In this document: positions 26,225-34,894 of the stretch, piece by piece
Numbering within the stretch: the stretch's first letter is position 1
How the letters are laid out: each line of letters starts with the position of its first letter
Assembly: GCA_014874295.1 (NCBI GenBank)
Contig: JACWAL010000015.1
Location: forward strand, 1-35,949
DNA from: Microcaldota archaeon
GTDB taxonomy: Archaea; Micrarchaeota; Micrarchaeia; Micrarchaeales; Micrarchaeaceae
Length of the DNA: 35,949 bases
Direction: 5' to 3'
Notes under the pieces: generated by a model
What the model saw: only the letters and a program-made list of their open reading frames with translations
Database searches by the model: none
Told to the model about the DNA's origin: nothing
Position numbers and translations under genes: made by a program

Positions 26225-27479
26225 GGCTCTTCCTGCGCAGCAGCGCATAGTAGGCGCTCACGATTACGAGCAGCGCGGCCAGCGCATACAGGCTTATCGG
26301 CGTGAGGAAAAAGACGAGCGTAAGCGCCGACACAACACCCATGGCCGGCACGGCGACGAAGTACTTCGACCTGAAAAGTGTGCTGGTGCTGCGCAGCGTG
26401 AGCCTTATCGCGGCCGCATTCGCTATCGCGTAGCTGAGCAGCGCGGCCGCGTTGCTGAGCGACGCTATCTCGGTGAAGTCTATCGTCAATGCGGACAGCG
26501 CCATCGCCGCGGTGATCACTATTATGGCGATGCCGGGCGTGCCGAACCTGCTTATCCTCCTAGCGACCTTCGGCAGGTTGTCGTCCCTTGACATGGCGAA
26601 CGTCACCCTCGACACGCCGAGTATCATCGAAAGTGTCACGTTTATCGTGGCGAAGAGTGCTCCAATTGCTATTATGTAGCCGAAGATAGGGTTGCCGGTC
26701 GCGTATCTTATAGCCGCTTCAAGCGGCGCCTGCGACGACGCAAGGCCCGTATATGGTATTATCCCGATGAGCACGACCATCACGGCAACGTAAAGCACGG
26801 CAGATATCAGCAGCGAGTAGACTATGGAGCGGGGTATCGTGCGCCGCGGGTCCTTCACCTCATCACCCAGCGCGGTGATTCTCGCGAATCCGGTGTACGC
26901 GAAGAACACGAACGCGGCGGCCACGAACACGCTCCCGAACCCATTGGGCAGGAACGGGACGTAGTTGCCTGCCCTTATGAAGAACGAGCCGACGGCTATG
27001 AATACGACGAGCACCGCAATCTTTATCGCGGTAAGCACGAGCGAGACTTCGGCCGTGGATTTCACGCCCACGTAGTTTATCGCACCGAGCACGGCGACCA
27101 GGATTGCCGCGATGACAGGCACGCCGAGCGTCGTGCCAAACAGGCTTGCAAAGTAGCTGCCGAAGCTGAGCGCCATGACCGCACCTCCAACGATTCCGGA
27201 CGCGACGAACGTGAGGCCGACGATGAATCCAGGGTAGTGGCCGAGCTCCCTCCTTGCGTACTCATAGTTGCCGCCCTCCTTGACGTACGCATGGGAGAGC
27301 TGCGCGAAGCTCAGCCCGGTCAGGATCGAAACCACAGCGCCGACGACCAGCGCCAGTATGACGGCGGGACCCGCTATGCCAGCGGCTAGGCCGCTGATGA
27401 CGAATATGCCCGCTCCTATAATCGCACCTATGTTTATCGCCAGTGCCTCCTTAAGGCCCAACGCTCTCTTCAGCTGCAT
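26166..27479 (-). CDS. APC-family amino acid permease
   Basis: LGLKEALAINIGAIIGAGIFVISGLAAGIAGPAV, FAYTGFARITALGDEVKDPRRTIPRS. Confidence 0.94.
   Translation of the reverse strand: MQLKRALGLKEALAINIGAIIGAGIFVISGLAAGIAGPAVILALVVGAVVSILTGLSFAQLSHAYVKEGGNYEYARRELGHYPGFIVGLTFVASGIVGGAVMALSFGSYFASLFGTTLGVPVIAAILVAVLGAINYVGVKSTAEVSLVLTAIKIAVLVVFIAVGSFFIRAGNYVPFLPNGFGSVFVAAAFVFFAYTGFARITALGDEVKDPRRTIPRSIVYSLLISAVLYVAVMVVLIGIIPYTGLASSQAPLEAAIRYATGNPIFGYIIAIGALFATINVTLSMILGVSRVTFAMSRDDNLPKVARRISRFGTPGIAIIVITAAMALSALTIDFTEIASLSNAAALLSYAIANAAAIRLTLRSTSTLFRSKYFVAVPAMGVVSALTLVFFLTPISLYALAALLVIVSAYYALLRRKSPKRRLPRGSASRRRGQRAQ
26190..26210. terminator. Perfect palindrome inside overlapping 3' ends of convergent genes
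   Basis: CCTCGAGGCT G AGCCTCGAGG, 10+1+10. Confidence 0.55.
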
Positions 27480-27570
27480 ACGCTAGGATTCGCATTCGGG
27501 TTTAAATTACATGAGCCTGCAACTCGCCAACGCTTAAGAATTGTGGCTGAGGTATATCGCGCGTGATGAA

Positions 27571-27744
27571 ATGACAGAAGTGGTTGTGCATTCGCTGAAG
27601 GACGGACCGAACGTGGTGATGGTGGACGGCAAGGCCAAGTTTGCACTGTGCAGGTGCGGCCATTCCGACAACAAGCCGTTCTGCGACGGCACACACACGA
27701 AGATAGGGTTCAAGGCAGACGAGAAGGAAGTAAAGGTCCTGTGA
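27571..27744 (+). CDS. CDGSH iron-sulfur domain protein
   Basis: CRCGHSDNKPFCDGTH motif; ATG 27571. Confidence 0.95.
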   Translation: MTEVVVHSLKDGPNVVMVDGKAKFALCRCGHSDNKPFCDGTHTKIGFKADEKEVKVL

Positions 27745-27746
27745 TG

Positions 27747-27763
27747 ACGGCCACGATGGCCGT
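27747..27763. terminator. Hairpin between convergent genes
   Basis: ACGGCCA CGA TGGCCGT. Confidence 0.55.
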
Positions 27764-27771
27764 ACGTCGCA

Positions 27772-27957
27772 TCATTTCTCGTCTTCGTCCCTTATGGCAG
27801 ACCTGACTGCGGACATGGTCTTCTTGTCTATCTTTGCCATACCGTGCGCCCCCCTGGCATGCTCCACTATCTTGTCCATTAGCTCCTTTTCGCTGTCAGC
27901 GCTTGTCTTGAAGCCGCATGACATGCCTATATCCCTGCATGCAAAACTCTTCGCCAT
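27772..27957 (-). CDS. DUF1059-family small protein
   Basis: MAKSFACRDIGMSCGFKTSADSEKELMDKIVEHARGAHGM. Confidence 0.88.
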   Translation of the reverse strand: MAKSFACRDIGMSCGFKTSADSEKELMDKIVEHARGAHGMAKIDKKTMSAVRSAIRDEDEK

Positions 27958-28093
27958 TGTCTCACCACTCACCTACGTGCAGCTTCGGGTATTTAAAGGC
28001 ATGCCGGAGCGCAAATAGCGGAAGAATCCGGCCGATGCTGGGATATGGGTTTTTATAGGCAGGGGTGGACAGATACGCTGAATAGGTGATGGT

Positions 28094-28231
28094 ATGGAAG
28101 CATATTGCGTGAAATGCAAGCAGAAGAGGGAGATGAAGGACGCGAAGCAGGTAAGCATGAAGAACGGGAAGAAAGCCACGACAGGCGCCTGTCCGGTCTG
28201 TGGCACCAAGATGTTCAAGATAGGCGGCTGA
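28094..28231 (+). CDS. Small zinc-ribbon protein (DUF5679-like)
   Basis: MEAYCVKCKQKREMKDAKQVSMKNGKKATTGACPVCGTKMFKIGG* (45 aa, below ORF-track cutoff). Confidence 0.88.
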   Translation: MEAYCVKCKQKREMKDAKQVSMKNGKKATTGACPVCGTKMFKIGG

Positions 28232-28247
28232 TTACCAAGTACGCTTT

Positions 28248-28268
28248 GCCCTGGACGCCGTCTAGGGC
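28248..28268. terminator. Hairpin between convergent genes
   Basis: GCCCTGGAC GCC GTCTAGGGC, 9-bp stem with one G-U. Confidence 0.5.
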
Positions 28269-28283
28269 CTTCCTTTTCCTTCG

Positions 28284-28625
28284 TCACTTTTTGAAGTCCT
28301 CTATCGCATCCTCGATGAGCTGACTGTACGACAGGGCGGGGCCTCCACCCATGAGCACGGCGACCCAACCAGCCTCCCTTATCTCCTGCTCCGTCGCGCC
28401 TGCATCGAACGAACCCTTGACGTGATACGCAATGCACCACTCGCAGTGGCCGGTGACCGAAAGCGCGACGGCTATGAGCTCCTTCGTCTTCGTGTCAAGC
28501 GCGCCAGGCTTCTCAATGGCCTCGAGCAATTCCATGAACTTCCCTATCTGCGTCGGGCTGTCCTTCTGCCACTTGCCCACTGAATCGTAAAATTCATCCA
28601 ACAATCCCTTCATGTCTTCTTTCAT
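28284..28625 (-). CDS. AhpD/carboxymuconolactone decarboxylase-family protein
   Basis: LIAVALSVTGHCEWCIAYHVKGSFDAGATEQEIREAGWVAVLMGGGPA. Confidence 0.93.
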   Translation of the reverse strand: MKEDMKGLLDEFYDSVGKWQKDSPTQIGKFMELLEAIEKPGALDTKTKELIAVALSVTGHCEWCIAYHVKGSFDAGATEQEIREAGWVAVLMGGGPALSYSQLIEDAIEDFKK

Positions 28626-28707
28626 GTTTTCACCAATAAGTCTTGCGACCCGATCCGTATTGGGGGGAAAGTGCTAAAAAAGTTCAGACCATGAGCCGCT
28701 CAGCAGG

Positions 28708-29247
28708 TCATTTGCTCTTCTGTATCCCGACGACCTCAATCGTGAACACGAGGGTCTTGCCGGCCATCGGCGGGTTGAAGTCAACTGTGGCGGTGTTGGA
28801 ATCGACCGCAGTCACGACTCCCTGCGCCTGCTGGCCGCTCTGCGACGTGCTCGTCACAGCCATCCCGACTTTCACGCTCTGGTTGCCGAACTGGCTGATT
28901 GGCACGGCGATTATAAGGTTGGAGTTGACCGCACCATATGCCTCATCTGGGGGCAACGTCACGGTCTTGTTCTCGCCCACCTTCATGCCTATCACGGCGT
29001 TGTCGAAGCCGCTTATCATCTGACCTGACCCTACGGTAAAATTGAGGGTCTCCTTCCCAGCATTGGAATCGAACACCGTTCCATTCGTGAACTTCCCTGT
29101 ATAGTACACCTCCACAGTGTCGCCGACCGCGACGGTCTGCGCACCAGAATTGCCGGCCACAAGATACACCACTATCGCCGCGACCGCTATCACGGCTATT
29201 ATTATCACAGCCAATCCCGGCATCGTCGTCCATTTCATGTGTATCAC
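28708..29247 (-). CDS. Membrane-anchored FKBP-type peptidyl-prolyl isomerase
   Basis: N-terminal TM; VEVYYTGKFTNGTVFDSN...MISGFDNAVIGMKVGENKTVTLPPDEAYG. Confidence 0.93.
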   Translation of the reverse strand: MIHMKWTTMPGLAVIIIAVIAVAAIVVYLVAGNSGAQTVAVGDTVEVYYTGKFTNGTVFDSNAGKETLNFTVGSGQMISGFDNAVIGMKVGENKTVTLPPDEAYGAVNSNLIIAVPISQFGNQSVKVGMAVTSTSQSGQQAQGVVTAVDSNTATVDFNPPMAGKTLVFTIEVVGIQKSK

Positions 29248-29261
29248 CGCAACGCGGCGGG

Positions 29262-30956
29262 TCAGCCTGGCACTTTGACCGCGGCGCTTGCTGTCGAATT
29301 ATGCAGGGGTACAAAATATAATACAGCATGGTTGTAGTAGGCGAAGCCCTCAATGTTTGGAGAGTAGTTCCCAGGCGCATTGGGGTAGAGTGCCGTGCGC
29401 CAGTAAGGGCATTTCGAGAGGACATCTGGAGTGTAGTTCAGGCCCGGAAGGGGTGCATACTTGGTGAGCACGACATATGAACCTGATGGTATGTCCGTGC
29501 AGTTGCGTATGCCATCAACCGCGTAGAACCTGTTCATGTTGTCGAACTTCATGTAGATTATTATGTTAGAGAACATCTGTGAGTATGCTACTGGAAGATA
29601 AATGCGTGTCGTGTTTGGAAGGGAACTCAGGTACTGCGATATTGTGTATGTATCATACCTTGCAAGGAATGAGGCCTGCTGTTGCATATTTATAACCTGC
29701 AGCGACGTGACCAGCAGGAACGCAAGCGCGGCGATTGCTATGCAGTATGACACGTGTCTGTGCAGCCTGTTCCTCTTGTTGCTCTGCAGAAACTTGGCGA
29801 TGCCTATCGCTATTATTACGGTGGTTGGCACGGCTATCAGCGTAAGGAAGCGCTGCAGCCTGTGTAGGAGCAGGTAGTGCGGGGGAGAGATACCGAAGCT
29901 CATCGGTCCGAATTCGAGGTACAGGAATGCGGCCACGAACCAGAATATTGCGAAGTAGGATTTTCGCTCGCGTCTGAACAGGAGATATAGGGCAGCTATG
30001 ACCGCGGCATAGAAGAAGAATCCGACGGAATTGCCCAGATTGGAGCCAGCATTAAGAAATGCTGATATGCTTGGCGCGCCGGACTGCAGCTCTGATGATG
30101 CGATTCCTGTCAGGTCGTACGGGAACATCCACTGCGGGTAAAACTCGAGGTTTTGGCTTGCTCCAGGAATAGTAGTATAGCTGCCCGTCGTCGCATTGAT
30201 GGCGCCTATCTTGCTGAAGAACTGGGAGTTGACCGAGAACGTTATGAAGGGGTTCCCGCAATTCAGCTGATTGAATGTAAAGAGCAGCAGAAATGCAAGT
30301 GCGGCACCGTAGACGAAGTGCAGCGACACCCCGTTTATCTTTATCTTCCTGCGGATTACCTCAATAAGCAGATAGAGGAGCGCTACGGGTACTATTATCG
30401 CGCCTTCAGGGGTGGTGAGCACGGGCGCCACAAGCAACGCCCCTGCCGCCAGGTACCACCACCTCGACGACCTATGCTCTGCATAAAGTATGGCCAGCAT
30501 GAGCATGGAGGTTAACAGCATCATCGGTATGTCATCGCTGATGGTCACGCCGAGTATCGCGGTAAGCGGAAATATGAGCATGAGGAATGCTGAGAGAAGA
30601 CCGGCCTTCTCGTTGTAGAGCTCCTTGCCTATATAGAATGCAACGATTATCGAACCCACGTACGAGATGATGTCCCACAGCGCACCGGATAGCATGCTTA
30701 TCCCCATCAGCTTGTAGAATAGGGCTATCGGATAGATCATCAGGAGCCTTATGCTGAATATATAGGAACTCTGCTGGAAGCCCCCGGACAGGACCTGCAT
30801 GGCTATTGTTAGGTACGTGACATCGTCGCCGTACGACGATGGGCCTATCGTGAACGAGACCGAGTACACGACCGCAGATATCACAATAGCGGCGAGTATC
30901 ACGTATCCGAGCTTCGTAGTCTTGTTGTGACCTCCGTGTTTGGCTGTACTGTGCAT
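29262..30956 (-). CDS. GT39-like polytopic membrane glycosyltransferase
   Basis: 564 aa, multiple TM; SSYGDDVTYLTIAMQ early loop and overall layout of PMT/GT39-like proteins. Confidence 0.65.
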   Translation of the reverse strand: MHSTAKHGGHNKTTKLGYVILAAIVISAVVYSVSFTIGPSSYGDDVTYLTIAMQVLSGGFQQSSYIFSIRLLMIYPIALFYKLMGISMLSGALWDIISYVGSIIVAFYIGKELYNEKAGLLSAFLMLIFPLTAILGVTISDDIPMMLLTSMLMLAILYAEHRSSRWWYLAAGALLVAPVLTTPEGAIIVPVALLYLLIEVIRRKIKINGVSLHFVYGAALAFLLLFTFNQLNCGNPFITFSVNSQFFSKIGAINATTGSYTTIPGASQNLEFYPQWMFPYDLTGIASSELQSGAPSISAFLNAGSNLGNSVGFFFYAAVIAALYLLFRRERKSYFAIFWFVAAFLYLEFGPMSFGISPPHYLLLHRLQRFLTLIAVPTTVIIAIGIAKFLQSNKRNRLHRHVSYCIAIAALAFLLVTSLQVINMQQQASFLARYDTYTISQYLSSLPNTTRIYLPVAYSQMFSNIIIYMKFDNMNRFYAVDGIRNCTDIPSGSYVVLTKYAPLPGLNYTPDVLSKCPYWRTALYPNAPGNYSPNIEGFAYYNHAVLYFVPLHNSTASAAVKVPG

Positions 30957-31008
30957 CCTCTCATCGGCAATGCTTTGTTTACACTCACACCATTAAAAAG
31001 GCAGCGCG

Positions 31009-31746
31009 TCAGCGATTCATGTCATTGAATATTTCTTCCCTCTCTTCCCTAGAGGCCTCCATCCATCTCGCTATGCTGCCCATTGGGATTTCGTACTTGT
31101 CAGAAGCGATGGCGGCGATTGCCGCATCAGCAACCTCTGCCACGGACAGGCTCCATTCGCCCTTCTCTACGGGCTTGCCCTTCAGCTCAGTGTCGTGCAC
31201 CGTTGGGGGAAGCAGTTCGAATACCTTTATCTTGGTAGATGAAAGCTGCTGCCTGAGTGACATGCTGAATGAATGCATCGCGGCCTTTGTCGCGCAGTAC
31301 AGCGGGAACCTGGCAAGCGGTACGATCGCGAGTCCCGAGGACACGTTCACTATCTCTGGGCTTTCCCTCTCCATGAGCAGGGGTATGAACGACGCCGTCA
31401 GCCGCACTTGCGCCCTGAGGTTCGTTTCAATCTCATCCTCGCCCTCGAGCATGCTGTCCAGGCCCATCTTCATGTCTATGCTCCTTTGTATACCCGCATT
31501 GTTCACGAGCACATTGACGCCAAGGTCTGATGCCGCCTTGCACAGCGCTTCCCTATCGTCGCTCTTGGATATATCACACCTGAGGGACGACACCCTAGGA
31601 AGTCTTGCGGCCGCTTCCCGCAGCTTGTAGTCCCTCCTGCCGCAGATCAGCACCCGGTTGCCCAGCGATGCAAACCTCTGGGCGAGCGCAAACCCTATGC
31701 CCGTCGCGCCGCCTGTTATCGCAACGACGTTGCCGGAAATCTCCAT
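31009..31746 (-). CDS. SDR-family oxidoreductase
   Basis: VVAITGGATGIGFALAQRFA, LVNNAGIQRS, VNVSSGLAI, YCATKAAMHSFSMSLRQQL. Confidence 0.93.
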   Translation of the reverse strand: MEISGNVVAITGGATGIGFALAQRFASLGNRVLICGRRDYKLREAAARLPRVSSLRCDISKSDDREALCKAASDLGVNVLVNNAGIQRSIDMKMGLDSMLEGEDEIETNLRAQVRLTASFIPLLMERESPEIVNVSSGLAIVPLARFPLYCATKAAMHSFSMSLRQQLSSTKIKVFELLPPTVHDTELKGKPVEKGEWSLSVAEVADAAIAAIASDKYEIPMGSIARWMEASREEREEIFNDMNR

Positions 31747-31859
31747 ACAACCAGCAATCAGTAATGCGCCTGCATGTAATTTATCCCTTTTGCAAGTGGT
31801 GCGCCGCAGCTGGGGAAAACAATAAAAAGCCTCACAGGCAAACTCGCTTTAGTCTTTGG

Positions 31860-33134
31860 ATGTTATCGGTAGGCTTGGTTTTTGTCGCTCTTGCGGGCAT
31901 CTCGTTCCTCGGATTCGCGATAAACGCGCTGTTCGGCAGGATAAGGATGACGAACGTTGTGCCACTTATGCTGATAGGTATACTGATAGGGCCGGTGCTA
32001 GGGTTTGTCAGCGTCGGTCCGAATGGCATAATCGCGCAGCTCACGCCGTTCGTGACTGCCATAGCTATAGCATTCATCCTGTTCGACGTCGGGCTCAACA
32101 TAAACATAGATAACCTGGACAAGGTGGCGGTGAAGGGCAATGCGTTCGCGTTTGCGGTGCAGATAACCACGGCCCTCTCCATAGCTGCGGTCTCGTATTT
32201 CGCGTTTAGCTGGAACCCCATGGTTGCGCTGATCCTAGGATTCGCGCTGTCCAGCTCGAGCACGGCGGTGGTGCAATCGATAGTCAAGGTCGTCAAGGTT
32301 CCGGACGCGATAAAAACGATACTGGTCTACGAGAGCGTCGCGACCGATGCCCTTGCGCTGATAGTGCCGCTCATCCTCATAAATCTGCTCGTAGGCGGCA
32401 ATGCCACATATGCTTACGGCTTCTCGATGGCCTTCACGGTCATAGTCGGGGCGGCGGTGCTTGGAGCCGTGTCCGCGCTGTTCTGGCTGTATGTCCTGAC
32501 CAAATTCGAGAAACAGAGCAAAGGTTACATGTGGATATTAACAATGACGATGCTCGTTGCAACATACGGCATAGCTGACGTGCTGGGGCTGAACACCGCA
32601 ATAACCATATTCGTCTTCGGCATTACCTTCGCGACGCTCGGCACGCTGAAGGACAGGTTGGCGAGCGACGACTGGATTGCGCAGCACTTCACCTTCAGCG
32701 TCAACATGAAATACATAAGGAACTACCAGAAGGAGATCACGTTCTTCACCAGCACCTTCTTCTTCGTCTACATAGGCATGCTGTTCGCCATAGGAGACAT
32801 AAACGCATACGTGACGGCGTATGCCGTTACCGCATCCCTAATCATACTTGCCGTAAGGTATGCGCTGGCACCCATCATAGGTGGTTATATGAGCAAGGAC
32901 ATGAACAAGCGGTCCGTCGAAAAGGGCATAACCAGCTTCAGCCTTGGGCGGGGCCTCTCCCCGGCGGTGATAGCGACGGTGCCGATAACGCTCGGGCTTC
33001 TGATACCGAACTTTCTCGATGCCATCTTCCTCGTCATACTCTTCACTAACATGATATCTACGATGGGTGTGTTCCTCGAGACGAGGAAGACGGGCGGGTT
33101 CCAGGCCACGCTGAGGAGCGCTGCAAAAAACTGA
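31860..33134 (+). CDS. CPA-type Na+/H+ (or K+/H+) antiporter
   Basis: FLGFAINALFGRIRMTNVVPLMLIGILIGPVLGFV...FILFDVGLNINIDNL...ALSSSSTAVVQSI; ATG 31860. Confidence 0.88.
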   Translation: MLSVGLVFVALAGISFLGFAINALFGRIRMTNVVPLMLIGILIGPVLGFVSVGPNGIIAQLTPFVTAIAIAFILFDVGLNINIDNLDKVAVKGNAFAFAVQITTALSIAAVSYFAFSWNPMVALILGFALSSSSTAVVQSIVKVVKVPDAIKTILVYESVATDALALIVPLILINLLVGGNATYAYGFSMAFTVIVGAAVLGAVSALFWLYVLTKFEKQSKGYMWILTMTMLVATYGIADVLGLNTAITIFVFGITFATLGTLKDRLASDDWIAQHFTFSVNMKYIRNYQKEITFFTSTFFFVYIGMLFAIGDINAYVTAYAVTASLIILAVRYALAPIIGGYMSKDMNKRSVEKGITSFSLGRGLSPAVIATVPITLGLLIPNFLDAIFLVILFTNMISTMGVFLETRKTGGFQATLRSAAKN

Positions 33135-33292
33135 ATCACTGCGGGCAACCTCCGATTTCAACCACTTAGTTTTGCCAGGCATGATTTGTTTTAACAGAGT
33201 GAGCGAGAAATCCCACACCCTCTTCAGAAGCAGGTGAGAGGATGTCACAAGCCAAAATTTGGTTGATTGTTGGAATAGGTTCTGAAAGTAAT

Positions 33293-33364
33293 CGCCCGAG
33301 GCAGGAATCGGACCTGCAGCCTAGTGGTTAACAGCCACTCGCTCTACCATTGAGCTACTCGGGC
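33293..33364 (-). tRNA. tRNA-Asn(GTT)
   Basis: GCCCGAG TA GCTC AATGGTA GAGC G AGTGG CTGTTAA CCACT AGGCT GCAGG TCCGATT CCTGC CTCGGGC G; anticodon GTT. Confidence 0.95.
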
Positions 33365-34014
33365 ATGAAGAACTTGAAAGGTTCCTTGAGGTTTATCACA
33401 GGCACGTACATATCAGTGGTGCGCGCCACGCCCTGTTCCGCGGTCACGACGTCCTGGTTGTACCCGTACCTGAAGAAGCCGAAGCGCTTTGCGTCAGGCA
33501 TCTCTGCATACACGAAGACCTGTGCTTCGTGGTCAACCTGGACAAGCGATCCGACTATCCGCTTTCTTTTGTGTACGAACGAATATATGACTTGCGTTGT
33601 CTCCTCCTCGACAGCCTTGTAGGCCTGCTCCCTTACGAGGTCCGTGTAGTCGACCATCTTGATTGACGGGACATCAACCTTCGCCGTAGAGACCGAGAAA
33701 GGGCTTTTTGACAGCTCTATGATATGGACTTTCTGGCTCTGCAGGTCCAGGTCCTTCGCAGACACGTGAAACCTGAACGCCTCCGTGTCGAACGTCGAGT
33801 AGCTGCCATATCTTGCCACGCTGTCGGAATGTGTGAAGAAAACAACAACGCACTTCCCGGCGCGCTCTGCCGCCAGGCAGAGCCTGTACCTCCTGCCATC
33901 CTTGATCGCGTATATGGACGCGTTCTCTGTTCTGCACGCGAGCCTTGCCAGGTCCAAGGCCGATTCTACCTCGACCATCTGGGCCTTTATCCCCTTTCCG
34001 GCCATGGAAAACAC
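33355..34014 (-). CDS. Hypothetical protein; 3' end overlaps tRNA-Asn
   Basis: 219-aa ORF; ends ...FKFFMPE* with TAG at 33357-33355 inside the tRNA; no recognised domain. Confidence 0.75.
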   Translation of the reverse strand: MFSMAGKGIKAQMVEVESALDLARLACRTENASIYAIKDGRRYRLCLAAERAGKCVVVFFTHSDSVARYGSYSTFDTEAFRFHVSAKDLDLQSQKVHIIELSKSPFSVSTAKVDVPSIKMVDYTDLVREQAYKAVEEETTQVIYSFVHKRKRIVGSLVQVDHEAQVFVYAEMPDAKRFGFFRYGYNQDVVTAEQGVARTTDMYVPVINLKEPFKFFMPE

Positions 34015-34020
34015 CCTGCG

Positions 34021-34845
34021 TCATACGTAAGAGAAAAGCAGCCTTATAAAGTACATGACTGCGTAGGCAGGCTCATATATTATCGGGAACGCGACGCTGC
34101 CCGAGCCAATCGCACTGTAGTCATTCGGCACTGACGCCTGGACCAGCAGGCTGATACTGGATTCCTTGTGAATTAATGGACTGGCTACGGAGCTCACGTA
34201 CATCGTGGCGGTGTACAGCCCGGGCTCGTCCTCATAGACAGGATAGGAGAATGACTTGCTGGTGTCGTGCAGCGCTATGACCTCCATGCTGCTGTTCCAT
34301 GCGGGAAGGCCCTTCGCGGTTATGTAGAACGGCGAGTCGGACACGCCAGTGTTGTTTATCGTGACCTGTATGCTAGCCGGCTGGCCCGGGCCCACGGATA
34401 TGTTTGTCGGGGAGACGCTGAGTGCGAAGACGTTGGGAGTGACGTTCACGTACGCCGTGAACTCGATGCTGCCGAGCTTCGAGTAGTTGCCGAAATTCTG
34501 GGCAATGATCTTGAACTGGTATGTGCCGTTGGGTGCATTCGCATACGGGGTGACCTTAACCGACAGGTACTTCGAGTATATTGATGAATTAGAGACGACC
34601 CAGCCCTGTGGCAGCCCGGATGCGTACATCTGGTTCCACCCACGCTGTATGATGGTGCCGCTTGCATTTGCAGTGGCCGATTCGGCCGTTATGTAGAATG
34701 GCTGGCCCGGACCGACCTTGCCAAGGTATATCGTGCCGTTGTTGTACAACGTCGCGTTGTACGGCTCCACTATGTTTATGTAAGCGGCGCTGGCCATTGC
34801 GGCCATCGAAAGCAGCATAACTGGAACAATGTAAAGAAGCCTCAT
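34021..34845 (-). CDS. Secreted/anchored surface protein with Ig-like (NEW3/CARDB-type) domain
   Basis: N-terminal signal sequence MRLLYIVPVMLLSMAAMASA; many N-x-S/T sites; SVSPTNISVGPGQPASIQVTINNTGVSDSPFYITAKGLPAW; C-terminal hydrophobic segment. Confidence 0.75.
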   Translation of the reverse strand: MRLLYIVPVMLLSMAAMASAAYINIVEPYNATLYNNGTIYLGKVGPGQPFYITAESATANASGTIIQRGWNQMYASGLPQGWVVSNSSIYSKYLSVKVTPYANAPNGTYQFKIIAQNFGNYSKLGSIEFTAYVNVTPNVFALSVSPTNISVGPGQPASIQVTINNTGVSDSPFYITAKGLPAWNSSMEVIALHDTSKSFSYPVYEDEPGLYTATMYVSSVASPLIHKESSISLLVQASVPNDYSAIGSGSVAFPIIYEPAYAVMYFIRLLFSYV

Positions 34846-34894
34846 GCTATCCTTAGGATACCCTCACATGGAAGGAATTTAAGCATATAGCCTG

